Counted from the first letter of the stretch, positions 9,582-18,111 are shown. The stretch: DNA of 47,541 nucleotides from an uncultured Methanomicrobiales archaeon (GCA_903900025.1 CAIULN010000005.1:1-47541), one strand, 5' to 3'. The notes: generated from the letters alone by a model not told the origin. A program made the numbers and translations.

Positions 9582-10027
9582 CAGACTCCCCTTGAATCAT
9601 AGCTAATCCTGTTTATCCCCCTGCCGGTTGTGTTTCCCGTCACGTTGCGTGTTGCCCCGATACCGGCAAGCGATACTTTGGTGAAAACGTACCCGCGTGA
9701 GACCGTGACATCCTGGCTGGATGCGTACTGGCCGATCTCGACAAAATAATCCCTGCCTGCCACGTCATCAGGGAGGTCAAACATCGTGGAGATTGAACCA
9801 TTGTAGGGAGCAATGACATACACATCGACGATACGGGTGGAGACACCATTGCCGATATCAGTAAAGGCGGCATAACTGACCGTATTGACCGGGCCTTCCA
9901 TGATGGTGGAATTCACCATCAGCATCATCACAACCATGAGGACCATCAGGATACCGCTGATCATGACATACTCGATCAGGTTTGCAACCCCTGCATCATC
10001 CTTCCGGTCAATGACTTGTTGTTTCAT
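9581..10027 (-). CDS. Pilin-like membrane protein, fourth gene of operon (DUF7266-like)
   Basis: The 148-residue protein starts MKQQVIDRKDDAGVANLIEY, then a long Met/Leu/Val-rich membrane helix to about residue 43, and an outside beta-rich domain with NxT/NxS sequons (NVTGNTTG). The charged DRKDDAG stretch before the hydrophobic helix resembles a class III (prepilin) signal, with a glutamate soon after the presumed cut (LIEY) as in pilins. It overlaps the third gene by 20 nt and the fifth by 1 nt, so the products are probably made in fixed ratio. It recalls the haloarchaeal DUF7266 group. Confidence 0.85.
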   Translation of the reverse strand: MKQQVIDRKDDAGVANLIEYVMISGILMVLMVVMMLMVNSTIMEGPVNTVSYAAFTDIGNGVSTRIVDVYVIAPYNGSISTMFDLPDDVAGRDYFVEIGQYASSQDVTVSRGYVFTKVSLAGIGATRNVTGNTTGRGINRISYDSRGV

Positions 10028-10376
10028 CGTATGCCGTCACCCCGTTGTTGTAATGGATCTCAATAGTTTTGTTGTAGGGCGATCCCAATGGAGCCTCGGA
10101 GATCCTGAATGAAACGATTGCATTCTTCCTTGACAGCGAAAGCGACGAGATATCATTTTTTACCCGCGTCAGGTTGTCACTGGAGAGTGCGGAGGCAGAG
10201 AAAACCTCACTGCGCACATTAACAATATCATTTTTAGGAAATTCGAGCACCGCCTCCGCTGTTGTCTGACCGACGACAGTTGACTGGGAGATGACAATTG
10301 CCAGGAAGAACAGGGCGAAGCTTACGATAAAGCCCATGAGCACAATCCACTGCGCATCATCGTTCAGTCGCGCCAT
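10008..10376 (-). CDS. Pilin-like membrane protein, third gene of operon (DUF7261-like)
   Basis: The 122-residue protein starts MARLNDDAQWIVLMGFIVSF and has a single N-terminal membrane helix (about residues 10-32), then a short outside domain. The NDDAQ motif just before the helix resembles the prepilin peptidase site A/Q of archaeal class III signal peptides. It overlaps the second gene by 13 nt. It is the smallest member and could be a minor pilin or tip/assembly component. It recalls the DUF7261 group of haloarchaea, again from the pattern only. Confidence 0.84.
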   Translation of the reverse strand: MARLNDDAQWIVLMGFIVSFALFFLAIVISQSTVVGQTTAEAVLEFPKNDIVNVRSEVFSASALSSDNLTRVKNDISSLSLSRKNAIVSFRISEAPLGSPYNKTIEIHYNNGVTAYDETTSH

Positions 10377-10879
10377 ACGAGAACCTCAACGAGTACTGCC
10401 TGAACCCGTGTATCAACTCCAGCGGGCATGGTCCCCGCTGAATTGTCCACCTGCACCCATTGCGTCACCCGCATTGCATGCTCCCCCCCGGTGGGGATGC
10501 GGGACTCTGTAAAGTGGATCCGGTTGACTGAATTTGCCAGGTTGTTCCGGTAATAGTAATCGGCGCTGAACTGGAGGTTGTCATCGATTCCGCCCGTCCT
10601 TTTGTTGGCGAACGAGAGAAATGTCTGCGAAAACTGGCTTGTATCATTATTTTTTATGACCTTCTGGAGTGTACTCTCTCCCGATGTTGCCGAGGAGTTG
10701 GGAATGTTCATCATTCGCAGTGCATCTGTCCCCATCTGTTCCAGCTGCATATCGCTGATATGGGAGTCTCCCGGCGTATAGAGCGATGTGGTACCGACAA
10801 TGATATAGGCGGTCATCAGCATGATCAATCCGGCCGCAACCCCCTCGATGGTGAAGAGCTGTCCGTCAGTGTTTACCAT
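10364..10879 (-). CDS. Pilin-like membrane protein, second gene of operon (DUF7288-like)
   Basis: The 171-residue protein starts MVNTDGQLFTIEGVAAGLIM. The DGQ...TIEG layout with Glu at about +5 after a putative G/Q cut is typical of pilin-like N-termini, and the membrane helix runs to about residue 30. The outside domain includes LEQMGTDALRMM and ends VEVLVWRD. It starts 1 nt after the stop of the giant surface-protein gene. It resembles haloarchaeal DUF7288 proteins, which sit in similar multi-gene pilin-like clusters. Confidence 0.85.
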   Translation of the reverse strand: MVNTDGQLFTIEGVAAGLIMLMTAYIIVGTTSLYTPGDSHISDMQLEQMGTDALRMMNIPNSSATSGESTLQKVIKNNDTSQFSQTFLSFANKRTGGIDDNLQFSADYYYRNNLANSVNRIHFTESRIPTGGEHAMRVTQWVQVDNSAGTMPAGVDTRVQAVLVEVLVWRD

Positions 10880-10880
10880 G

Positions 10881-13800
10881 TCAGCACGTCCATGTCTGCT
10901 GGCTCCCGACTGAATAGAAGGTCGAGGGGCTGTTCTGGTTTCTGTACCCGGTCAGGATCCAGTCTGCGGTTCGTCCGGTGTCCGAGACGCGGACTTCGTC
11001 AATATAACTGTTCCACCAGTAGGCGTCGTAATCCGAGTACGACCTTCCGATATCGAAGTTGGCGCCGCTGTCAGTTATTGTCCGTGTCATTGTTGCTGTC
11101 TGCTGAACCCCGTCTATGTACAGGTAACCTGTCCCACTTCTTCTCACGCCGACGATATGATGCCAGTTGGCGTCGGTATATGCAGAGTTGCTATCGATGT
11201 ATTGCCCTGCTGCTCCCGGATCACCGATCGCAAAACGATAATAGTTCGTGCTGTACTTTCGCAGCATGTAGCCCTTGATGTTCGCGCTGGCGCCGGCGTA
11301 AATCGCTTTATTCACAATGCCCCTTGTCGTGCCAGTGGAACTAGTTTTTGCCCATGCCTCAATGGTGATGTCCCCCGTTAATCGGAGGTTCGCAGCGTTC
11401 CCGCAGGTTATCTCATCATTGGATCCATCGAAATCCAGTCCCCCGTTTATTATGGCAGCAACCTGGTCACCTGAGGTCATTGTGGCAGCAGATGTTCCAT
11501 GATTGGCATTGGATGTGCTGTCCCGCATCTGCGGAGCAGTGCCAAAGGGGTTTTCCTTTAAGTGCCAGACGCCTTTGAAGTTTCCATCCCAGACATTTGT
11601 TGCCTCCTGCTGGTTCGCTGCGCCGGCGTTCCCGTAGTACATGATGATGGTGGTGTCGGTTGTGTAGGTGACGGACGGGACCTTCACCCATGCAACGAGG
11701 GCACCGCTGCCGCTCGTATACGACTCGATCTCGTGTTTGAGTTTAGTGGTCCCGTCCGATGCAGTGAAGAGGATGTCATCGCCGTCACTTTGGGCACGGG
11801 CGGCAAGGTCCGCGTCCGAGGCGAGGTTGATGAGGACCGGGAAGTCGGTCAGGGACCCGCTCACCTGTGCATGCTGGATGGTGATGTTCTTCCGGTAGCT
11901 CCAGCCGCAGTACCACGGCGGGCTGGGGGTGGGAGTCGGGGTAGGTGTCAACGTGGGAGTCGGGGTAGGTGTCGGCGTCGTCGGTGCACAGGACCATCCC
12001 TCGGGGCTCCCGACTGAATAGAAGGTCGAGGGGCTGTTCTGGTTGTTGTACTCGGTAGTGATCCAAGTGGAGGATCGTGCGGAGTTTGAGATGCGGATTT
12101 CGTCAATACCTCCATTAAATAATCGGGTAACATCATAGGGGGAACGCCCCAAGTTTACATTTACCGGGGAAGAACTCATACTGAGAGTATTCGCTGTTGT
12201 TTTTAGGGAAACGCCATTGACAAATACCTCTACATAGGTTCCATTGTATCTTCCTGCTACGTGATACCACGTGCCGGTCACCATTCCTGCCGTGGTTGAA
12301 AGTGCATCTATCCAAACACCGTTGGTGCCTTGGCCTACATCGAACGAGATCTCACCATTCGCACCGCCACTCTTCCCCGCCCGTAGATCATAGCCATGGG
12401 CATGTGAGCTTGCCCATTCAGAGTTGCTTACAATTATCCCCTCCCAATAATTGTCTCGCCAGGTTGTAGCCTTGATCCAAGCCTCAACGGTAATGGCTGT
12501 ACTGGCTATATTGATACTTGAACCGCTGCCAGCGTCAATATACTGGCTGGAACTACTGAGGAAATTCCTCGCTTTGGCTAATCTCCCGGGCGAAAGATCA
12601 GTAGTACCGCTGTTCGTCCCGGTGTTGCCGTTCGATGTGCTGTCAGTGAAGACGGTGTCTAAGTGCCAGACCCCCTTGTAATTGCTGTCCCAGACGTTGT
12701 TCTTGTCCTGCTGGTCCGCTGCACCGGAGTTCCCGTAGTACATGTAGATGGTGGTATTGGCCGACGAGGAGACAGACGGCACCTTCACCCATGCGACGAG
12801 GGCGCCGGTGCTGCTCGTATACGACTCGATCTCGTGGGAGAGTTTGGTGGTCCCGTCTGACGAGGTGAAGAAGATATCGTACGCGTCACTCCGGGCACGG
12901 GCGGCAAGGTCAGAGTCCGAGGCGAGGTTGATGAGGACCGGGAAGTTTGTCTGGTCCGCCGGTACTTTGGATTTGTCAATCGTGATGTTCTTCCGGTAGC
13001 TCCAGCCGCAGTACCACGACGGGCTGGGGTTGACCGTGATGTAATTTGTTTTTATCAGGGTATTGCTGCCATCGGGACCGCTGACGGTCAGGTTCACGGA
13101 ATAAGTCCCTGCAGTCGTATACGTATGCGACGGGTTCTGAGCGATGGAGGTGTTGCCAGTACCGATATCTCCGAAGGTCCAGTTCCACATGGTGGGAGGA
13201 GTGCCCGTTGAAGTGTCCGTGAACTGTACAGCGAGGGGGGCGAGCCCCGACGTGGTATTGGCGGTGAAGTCTGCAACCGGAATCATCGAGCCGACCGTGA
13301 TGTAATCCGTTTTTATCATGGTGTTGCTTCCCGCGGCATTGGTCACGGTCAGTTTCACGGAATAAGTCCCTGTAGTCGTGTACGTATGCGACGGGTTCTG
13401 CGCTGTCGAGGTGTTTCCAGTACCGATATCTCCGAATGTCCAGTCCCATGTTGTGGGAGAACCGCTTGAGATATCGGTGAATAACACACTCAACGGCCTT
13501 GGCCCCACCCGCGGCTCTGCAAAGAAATCTGCGAGTGGTAACTGAAGTGGAGTTGATGTCGGGGTCACAAGAGCAGGTGAATATGCACCAAAGGGGGCCG
13601 TCCACACAGCAACCTCCACGACGCCATCTTTTAACTGTGGCTGCGTCACCTGATTCGGGCTGTAGTTGTATGAATAGGGTGTAGTGAAGCTGTTGTTGAA
13701 GAAGTTATCACCTGACGGGTTGCTCACAATGAATGTGTAGCTGACGCGAACGATCGAGAAGTCATCTGCAATGCCATAGAAGAACCCCGGTGAGAATAAG

Positions 13801-14651
13801 ACGGTAATGTTGTTACTGACACGAGCAGGAACGTTGGTTGTAACACTTCCTCCATCGATATATGCTTGAAATTTCAGGTTATCATTCCCATAGGAAGTGA
13901 CCCGGGAGTAGCCGTAGGGGGGGTTGGGATCCCTCCGGGAGATATCGATGCTGTAGAGGGTGATATTGTCGGTGGGGAGTTTGTGCCATACCCGCGCCCC
14001 GCTCAGATTTGTTATGTTGACCATGATCTGGTCCCGCCGTGGATTGATCTGATACGCGAAATTTTGTTCGTCCATAATCAGCTCTGTGCAGTTGAGCTCA
14101 ATGGAAAAGATATGCTGGGTCGTATTTTGTGAATTTTTATATTTTTGCGCATCGATCGTCGTGTTGCTGGGATATTTGATCTTCACGAGGCGCCGGATAT
14201 ATCCGTATCCGTCTGGTTTGATAACTCCGACAGACCGGGTTATCAGAGCGTCGAACGTGCTGAACGTGATATTATACCCGTACTGGCGATCGCCAAAGAT
14301 CAGCCGCTTCTGGTAATCAGTGGGATAGGAAAATGAGGTACTGCAGAAGAACCGCTCCACTTTGGATAATGAAAGGATATTGGGGGAATCTTTTGAGGCC
14401 GCGAGTCCGAACCGGTCGATCTCATTCTTCTGCAAGTCATTCTTATTTTCCCAAGGGGGATTTGCCGGCATGCCCGGATCTTCAACAAGGATGACACCGG
14501 TCCGGTATGCAATCGCATCAAGATCGATTGTTTTTGATTGCAGACCGATCAGAAGTCCGGGGATCATGGTTGACACCCAGATCAATGCCAACATGAAGAT
14601 GGTCATCCCCGCGAGAAAATCAATGGAGAGGTTTCCCCTGTCATCAACCAT
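10881..14651 (-). CDS. Giant pilin-anchored surface protein with PKD and DUF2341-LamG domains
   Basis: This 1256-residue protein heads the operon. Residues 1-38 (DDRGNLSIDFLAGMTIF then hydrophobic) form a pilin-like N-terminus resembling the DUF7287 group. Residues about 40-370 are a unique beta-rich outside domain. Two PKD domains follow (about 372-457 and 458-540, each with the FGDIGTGNTS block). Then come DUF2341 (WYCGWSYRKNITI) plus LamG (about 541-885), a Thr-Pro linker (about 886-908), and a second DUF2341-LamG unit (about 909-1256). PKD and LamG domains bind proteins or sugars in archaeal surface layers. An adhesive or carbohydrate-binding role for a surface filament is inference. The N-terminal part alone is the size of a normal family member, so the C-terminal two thirds look like added modules. 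Confidence 0.9.
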   Translation of the reverse strand: MVDDRGNLSIDFLAGMTIFMLALIWVSTMIPGLLIGLQSKTIDLDAIAYRTGVILVEDPGMPANPPWENKNDLQKNEIDRFGLAASKDSPNILSLSKVERFFCSTSFSYPTDYQKRLIFGDRQYGYNITFSTFDALITRSVGVIKPDGYGYIRRLVKIKYPSNTTIDAQKYKNSQNTTQHIFSIELNCTELIMDEQNFAYQINPRRDQIMVNITNLSGARVWHKLPTDNITLYSIDISRRDPNPPYGYSRVTSYGNDNLKFQAYIDGGSVTTNVPARVSNNITVLFSPGFFYGIADDFSIVRVSYTFIVSNPSGDNFFNNSFTTPYSYNYSPNQVTQPQLKDGVVEVAVWTAPFGAYSPALVTPTSTPLQLPLADFFAEPRVGPRPLSVLFTDISSGSPTTWDWTFGDIGTGNTSTAQNPSHTYTTTGTYSVKLTVTNAAGSNTMIKTDYITVGSMIPVADFTANTTSGLAPLAVQFTDTSTGTPPTMWNWTFGDIGTGNTSIAQNPSHTYTTAGTYSVNLTVSGPDGSNTLIKTNYITVNPSPSWYCGWSYRKNITIDKSKVPADQTNFPVLINLASDSDLAARARSDAYDIFFTSSDGTTKLSHEIESYTSSTGALVAWVKVPSVSSSANTTIYMYYGNSGAADQQDKNNVWDSNYKGVWHLDTVFTDSTSNGNTGTNSGTTDLSPGRLAKARNFLSSSSQYIDAGSGSSINIASTAITVEAWIKATTWRDNYWEGIIVSNSEWASSHAHGYDLRAGKSGGANGEISFDVGQGTNGVWIDALSTTAGMVTGTWYHVAGRYNGTYVEVFVNGVSLKTTANTLSMSSSPVNVNLGRSPYDVTRLFNGGIDEIRISNSARSSTWITTEYNNQNSPSTFYSVGSPEGWSCAPTTPTPTPTPTLTPTPTPTPSPPWYCGWSYRKNITIQHAQVSGSLTDFPVLINLASDADLAARAQSDGDDILFTASDGTTKLKHEIESYTSGSGALVAWVKVPSVTYTTDTTIIMYYGNAGAANQQEATNVWDGNFKGVWHLKENPFGTAPQMRDSTSNANHGTSAATMTSGDQVAAIINGGLDFDGSNDEITCGNAANLRLTGDITIEAWAKTSSTGTTRGIVNKAIYAGASANIKGYMLRKYSTNYYRFAIGDPGAAGQYIDSNSAYTDANWHHIVGVRRSGTGYLYIDGVQQTATMTRTITDSGANFDIGRSYSDYDAYWWNSYIDEVRVSDTGRTADWILTGYRNQNSPSTFYSVGSQQTWTC
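10893..11923 (-). repeat. DUF2341-LamG unit B (second copy)
   Basis: This segment of the giant gene matches 12001-13024 in domain order. It has long identical DNA stretches at both ends: about 37 nt near 11881-11917 against 12982-13018, and the block encoding STFYSVGS near 10900-10945 against 12005-12050. The central LamG parts have diverged. Confidence 0.75.
11924..11985 (-). repeat. Thr-Pro low-complexity linker
   Basis: The sequence encodes a (TP)n-type linker between the two DUF2341-LamG units, from short GGGGTxGGxGT-like DNA repeats. Such linkers are extended and often glycosylated, and are prone to slippage. Confidence 0.8.
12001..13024 (-). repeat. DUF2341-LamG unit A (first copy)
   Basis: This is the partner of the unit at 10893-11923. 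It opens with the same WYCGWSYRKNITI block and closes with the same NQNSPSTFYSVGS block, followed by a Cys-containing end (GWSC here, TWTC in unit B). Confidence 0.75.
13036..13540 (-). repeat. Tandem PKD domain repeats
   Basis: Two adjacent PKD-domain coding repeats of about 250 bp each (about 13291-13540 first in the protein, 13036-13290 second). They share near-identical DNA such as CGTATGCGACGGGTTCTG and the block encoding FGDIGTGNTS, which indicates a recent duplication. Confidence 0.75.
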
Positions 14652-15260
14652 ACTACGGAATCGACGCCCCCGATCCTAGCCGGACTGTTGCACGTGTATT
14701 GGGAATTATAGAAATGCGGGATCTGCACATATTCTCCCTAATGGGAAATAGGTGGGATATGAGATATACATATTGGTAAAAAAATACCGGATCAGGTGAA
14801 ATCATCGGATATTTTTTGTAAAGTTCTCAAAACTATATAAATTTATCTATTTGAAATATCTCTTCTCTCATGCCTTTTTTTGAAAAAGTCTCGAATTCTT
14901 AAAAATTTTTTGTGAATATGTGATCTTCCAAAATATTTTTTAATAAAGCACTACCTGCCAGTCAACGAAAAAACATTTTTTTTTAAAATGCGCGCTCCAT
15001 CCTGAATCTGGATTCTCGCGCAGGTATTTTTCAGGTATTCCCTGTCGTTGTGTGACATGGGTTGCTGATATTAAATGCCGCTGAACATTTCTCACCAGCG
15101 AACATATTTACAACAACTCCAACGTTCGGATGAAGGTGCGCCGGCATAATTACCGGTGCATAGGGAGATTATTACCGGGAAAAGATCGATGGGCATATAC
15201 CGCAGCGAAATGACGGGAATCCACGGTGTCCGGTGTGCACTGGAAAAAAATGATACCGCG
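14652..15260. other. AT-rich non-coding region between hisG and pilin-like operon
   Basis: About 610 bases without a convincing gene, much richer in A and T than its surroundings between about 14740 and 15000, with T runs (for example 14970-14990). It should hold the hisG terminator on the minus strand (an A run at 15244-15250 reads as a T run) and the promoter plus leader of the pilin-like operon. No tRNA-like fold or CRISPR-like repeat was seen. Confidence 0.6.
14833..14842 (-). promoter_or_regulatory. Likely TATA box of pilin-like operon
   Basis: On the minus strand the sequence reads AAATTTATATAGTT, a strong archaeal TATA box. It would give a leader of about 160 nt before the ATG at 14651. 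A weaker candidate (TATGTATATC) lies nearer, at about 14763-14772. Confidence 0.5.
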
Positions 15261-16133
15261 TTACGGCACAATCTTTGCAATCGGGATCTCAAGGATATCT
15301 TCCGCACCGCATGCCTTGAGCTGCGGGATCAGCCTGTTGACCGCACTTTTGGGAACCACCGTCTGGATACTGTAGTAGTCTATTCCGTGAAGCCGGCTGA
15401 CGGTGGGTTTTTTCATCGCCGGGAGCGCTGCGACGATGCGCTCCATGGACCGGGACGGGACATTCATAGTGAGCAGGACCTTGTGGCGCGCCTCGATCAC
15501 ACCGAACAGCAGTGTCGTGATCTCTTCGATCTCCCGGCGTTTCTGCGGGTCTTCCCAGCTTGCCTTGTTCGCGATGATGACCGTGTAGGACTCCATGATC
15601 TGCCCGATGATCTTCAGGCCGTTCTGGCGCAGCGTCGTGCCTGTCTCCGTAAGGTCCACAACGACATCCATCAGGTCAGGGACTTTTGCCTCAGATGCGC
15701 CGTAGGAATGGAAGAGCTGCACCGGGATCCCAAGGGTTTCAAAGAATTTTTTTGTGAGGTTCGGGTACTCGGTGGTCACCCTGCTGTCGTTACGGATCTG
15801 TGCGACAGTCTCCAGCGGCTCATCGCGGTGCACGGCGACAACAATCCTGACATTGCCTTCCCCGGTTTTGCTGTAGGAGAGGTTTGCCACTTCAACGACG
15901 TCGGATTCGGTCTCCCTCACCCAGTCCAGTCCTGAGATCCCCACATCAAAATAGCCGCGCTCCACGTAGGTCGGGATCTCCTGCGGGCGCAGGATCTTAA
16001 CCTTCCCGATGCGCTGGTCATCGATGCGCGGGTTATAGTCACGGGCGGTCCGTTTCACTTCGAGGTCAGCCTCCCTGAAGAGCTGCAGGGTCTGTGCCTC
16101 CAGGCTCCCTTTGGGGAGTGCGATGGTGATCAT
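15261..16133 (-). CDS. hisG: ATP phosphoribosyltransferase, long form
   Basis: It catalyses the first step of histidine synthesis, joining ATP and PRPP. The 290-residue length marks the long form, with a C-terminal regulatory (ACT-like) domain that senses histidine. Conserved parts include the start MITIALPKGSLEAQTLQLF, ERGYFDVGISGLDWVRE and the PRPP-site-like DVVVDLTETGTTLRQNGLK. The C-terminal domain includes TVSRLHGIDYYSIQTVVPKS. It lies 45 nt downstream of the DUF1015 gene on the same strand and may share its transcript. No other his gene is in the window. Confidence 0.97.
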   Translation of the reverse strand: MITIALPKGSLEAQTLQLFREADLEVKRTARDYNPRIDDQRIGKVKILRPQEIPTYVERGYFDVGISGLDWVRETESDVVEVANLSYSKTGEGNVRIVVAVHRDEPLETVAQIRNDSRVTTEYPNLTKKFFETLGIPVQLFHSYGASEAKVPDLMDVVVDLTETGTTLRQNGLKIIGQIMESYTVIIANKASWEDPQKRREIEEITTLLFGVIEARHKVLLTMNVPSRSMERIVAALPAMKKPTVSRLHGIDYYSIQTVVPKSAVNRLIPQLKACGAEDILEIPIAKIVP

Positions 16134-16178
16134 ACAATTACAGATTGGAAGCGCGGGAAAAAAAGGTAATGATTCCCT

Positions 16179-17441
16179 TCACTCAAAGGTGTGCACCACA
16201 AGCCCGCTCAGGAGTTTTGGCTCGAACCATGTGGATTTGGGGGGCATTACCCCCTTTGCATCGGCAATAGCAAGCACGGTTCCGACGCGGATCGGCTGCA
16301 TCGCAAACGCCACTGCATACGCCCCGCCATCCACGAGGCGCGCAAGGTCTGCGATTGGTCGTGCGCCGCCAAGGTACTGGAGCCGCGCATCGCGGCGGGG
16401 GTCGGTGATGCCAAGGGCTTCTTCCAACACATACTTCTGAAGTATGGTAACGTCCAGCGAATCCAGGAGTGATGCCTGCGGTTCGACAGGACGGGTGCAC
16501 TCATACCATCGGGCGTCCAGATACATATGCACCACATGGTACTGACTAGGATTTTTCAGCTTTGGCGGGATATTGAACCCGCTCCCGTCCACCTCTCCAT
16601 AGGGCTGCACATCAAAATATTTTTTCAGGTGGTGGAAGAATGAGTCCTCCGTGCAGGTTCCAAGATCGGTCACAAGGCGGCTGTAGCCATGGATCCTCAC
16701 CCGGTTATGCGAAAACAGGACCGCGAGAAACCTGTTGATCTCTTCGCTGGAACCGTGAGGATTCCTGTTCCGGTCGGCCACGTTGACCGCGGATTTTGCA
16801 CGGTGATGCCCGTCGGCAATGTAGAGGTTTGGAACCTGTGTAAAGAGCGAAGAGATCCGTTCGAGCGCCTTCGGATCTGAAATCCGGAATATCTGGTGCA
16901 GGACACCTGTTTCAGTCTTGACTTCCGCATCAGGGACAGCATTGGCAGGGACCAGTGATTCAATGAAGTCAAAAATCCTGCACGTGTCACGGTACAGGAG
17001 CACCACCGGACCATTGTGGGTCCGCGTGATCCCGATGTGCCGTGTACGGTCCTCCTCCTTTTCGTACCGGGTCTGTTCATGCCGGCGGATACGGTTGGCG
17101 CGGTAATCGGCAACGTCAACACAGCAGCAGAGCCCGACAAATGTTTCCGTGTCCTGCCTGACCCGGTAGATATACATGGACGGCTCGTCATCCCTTCGCA
17201 TACTTCCGTCCCTGAGCATGGCAAGGAAATTTTCCCGTGCACGGTCGTACACGCGTGTATCATGGGGAGGGATCTCCGGGACCTGTGCATCAGAACGGCT
17301 GACTAACAGAAAACTCCAGGGATTTTTTGCGATGATCTCCCGCGCTTCATCGGCAGTCACCACATCGTACGGCACCGCTGCGATGGCGGGCGCGGCACCC
17401 CGTTTTGGACGCACCGCGGCAAAACGATAGACCCTCACCAT
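16179..17441 (-). CDS. DUF1015 family protein
   Basis: The 420-residue protein matches the DUF1015 family: the start RFAAVRPKRGAAPAIAAVPYDVV (family PYDV motif), SFLLVSR, NLYIADGHHRAKSAV (the most conserved block) and a C-terminal GVMPPKSTWFEPKLLSGLV. The family is cytosolic and its biochemical role is not settled. In several organisms the gene sits near serine or amino-acid metabolism genes, and here it precedes hisG. Start ATG at 17439-17441. No truncation is seen. Confidence 0.92.
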   Translation of the reverse strand: MVRVYRFAAVRPKRGAAPAIAAVPYDVVTADEAREIIAKNPWSFLLVSRSDAQVPEIPPHDTRVYDRARENFLAMLRDGSMRRDDEPSMYIYRVRQDTETFVGLCCCVDVADYRANRIRRHEQTRYEKEEDRTRHIGITRTHNGPVVLLYRDTCRIFDFIESLVPANAVPDAEVKTETGVLHQIFRISDPKALERISSLFTQVPNLYIADGHHRAKSAVNVADRNRNPHGSSEEINRFLAVLFSHNRVRIHGYSRLVTDLGTCTEDSFFHHLKKYFDVQPYGEVDGSGFNIPPKLKNPSQYHVVHMYLDARWYECTRPVEPQASLLDSLDVTILQKYVLEEALGITDPRRDARLQYLGGARPIADLARLVDGGAYAVAFAMQPIRVGTVLAIADAKGVMPPKSTWFEPKLLSGLVVHTFE

Positions 17442-17564
17442 GAAGAAATGACCACCCCCGGCATGATACTGTCTGCGCTCTCAGAGGTTTTGTGTGCGAA
17501 CACATATTAGTCTCATCTCGTACGGTCGGATACATGGTAGAGCAGGATCCCGAGTTGCGCAAAC

Positions 17565-17574
17565 CATATTTATT
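17565..17574 (+). promoter_or_regulatory. Possible TATA box of rimI
   Basis: CATATTTATT would place transcription start near 17595-17600. The far-upstream in-frame start at 17494 would then be outside the transcript, which supports starts at 17626 or 17656. Confidence 0.45.
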
Positions 17575-17655
17575 CGTCCGCACTATCAACAGCTGCAATT
17601 TTTATGCAAAGGACGGAATGGCCCCATGATCCGCCCCCATGAGATCTCGTCGTAC

Positions 17656-18111
17656 ATGCCCGTGCAAATCAGGCGGGCGACATCCCTTGACATACCCTCG
17701 ATTGTCGCAATCGAGCAGGAGCTGTTCATTGATCCGTGGGAGCAGGGGGTCTTTCTGGAAGCCCTCACCTATTACCCGGGTACCTATTTTGTGGCGGCCT
17801 TTGGTGGCCGGGTGGTGGGTTTTGTGGTAGGCGGGCTCGAAGATACCGGTGAGAATGTCTATGGGCACCTCTGCAACCTCGGCGTGACCCCCTTTTATCA
17901 GCATCGCAGCATCGGCAGGATGCTGGTCAACCGGATCGAGCACCAGTTTGCACTGGAGCTGGCAGGGGGTGTCCAGCTCGAGGTACGGTCTTCCAACACC
18001 GTTGCACAGCAGTTCTACCGCAGGCTCGGCTACCGCGATGTATTCCGGCTGGCGTACTACTATTCCAACGGCGAGGATGCGGTGGTGATGATGAAGTGGT
18101 TCCGGTTCTAG
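17656..18111 (+). CDS. rimI: N-terminal/ribosomal-protein acetyltransferase (GNAT, RimI/Ard1-like)
   Basis: The protein is a GNAT acetyltransferase of the archaeal RimI/Ard1 group, which acetylates protein N-termini with acetyl-CoA. It starts MPVQIRRATSLDIPSIVAIE and contains the acetyl-CoA loop region LGVTPFYQHRSIGRMLVNRIE, where the usual Q/R-x-x-G-x-G/A is QHRSIG. Later come LEVRSSNTVAQQFYRRLGY and a C-terminal YYSNGEDAVVMMKW. The frame is open from 17494; ATG at 17626 (ten residues longer) is an alternative start. It converges on hmgA, and the two stop codons share the palindrome CTAG. Confidence 0.92.
   Translation: MPVQIRRATSLDIPSIVAIEQELFIDPWEQGVFLEALTYYPGTYFVAAFGGRVVGFVVGGLEDTGENVYGHLCNLGVTPFYQHRSIGRMLVNRIEHQFALELAGGVQLEVRSSNTVAQQFYRRLGYRDVFRLAYYYSNGEDAVVMMKWFRF

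Noticed and set aside
10893-13540. Possible insertion sequence or CRISPR suggested by repeats
   Set aside because: The repeats are in-frame domain duplications of PKD and DUF2341-LamG modules within one gene. They have no transposase, no terminal inverted repeats and no regular short spacers.
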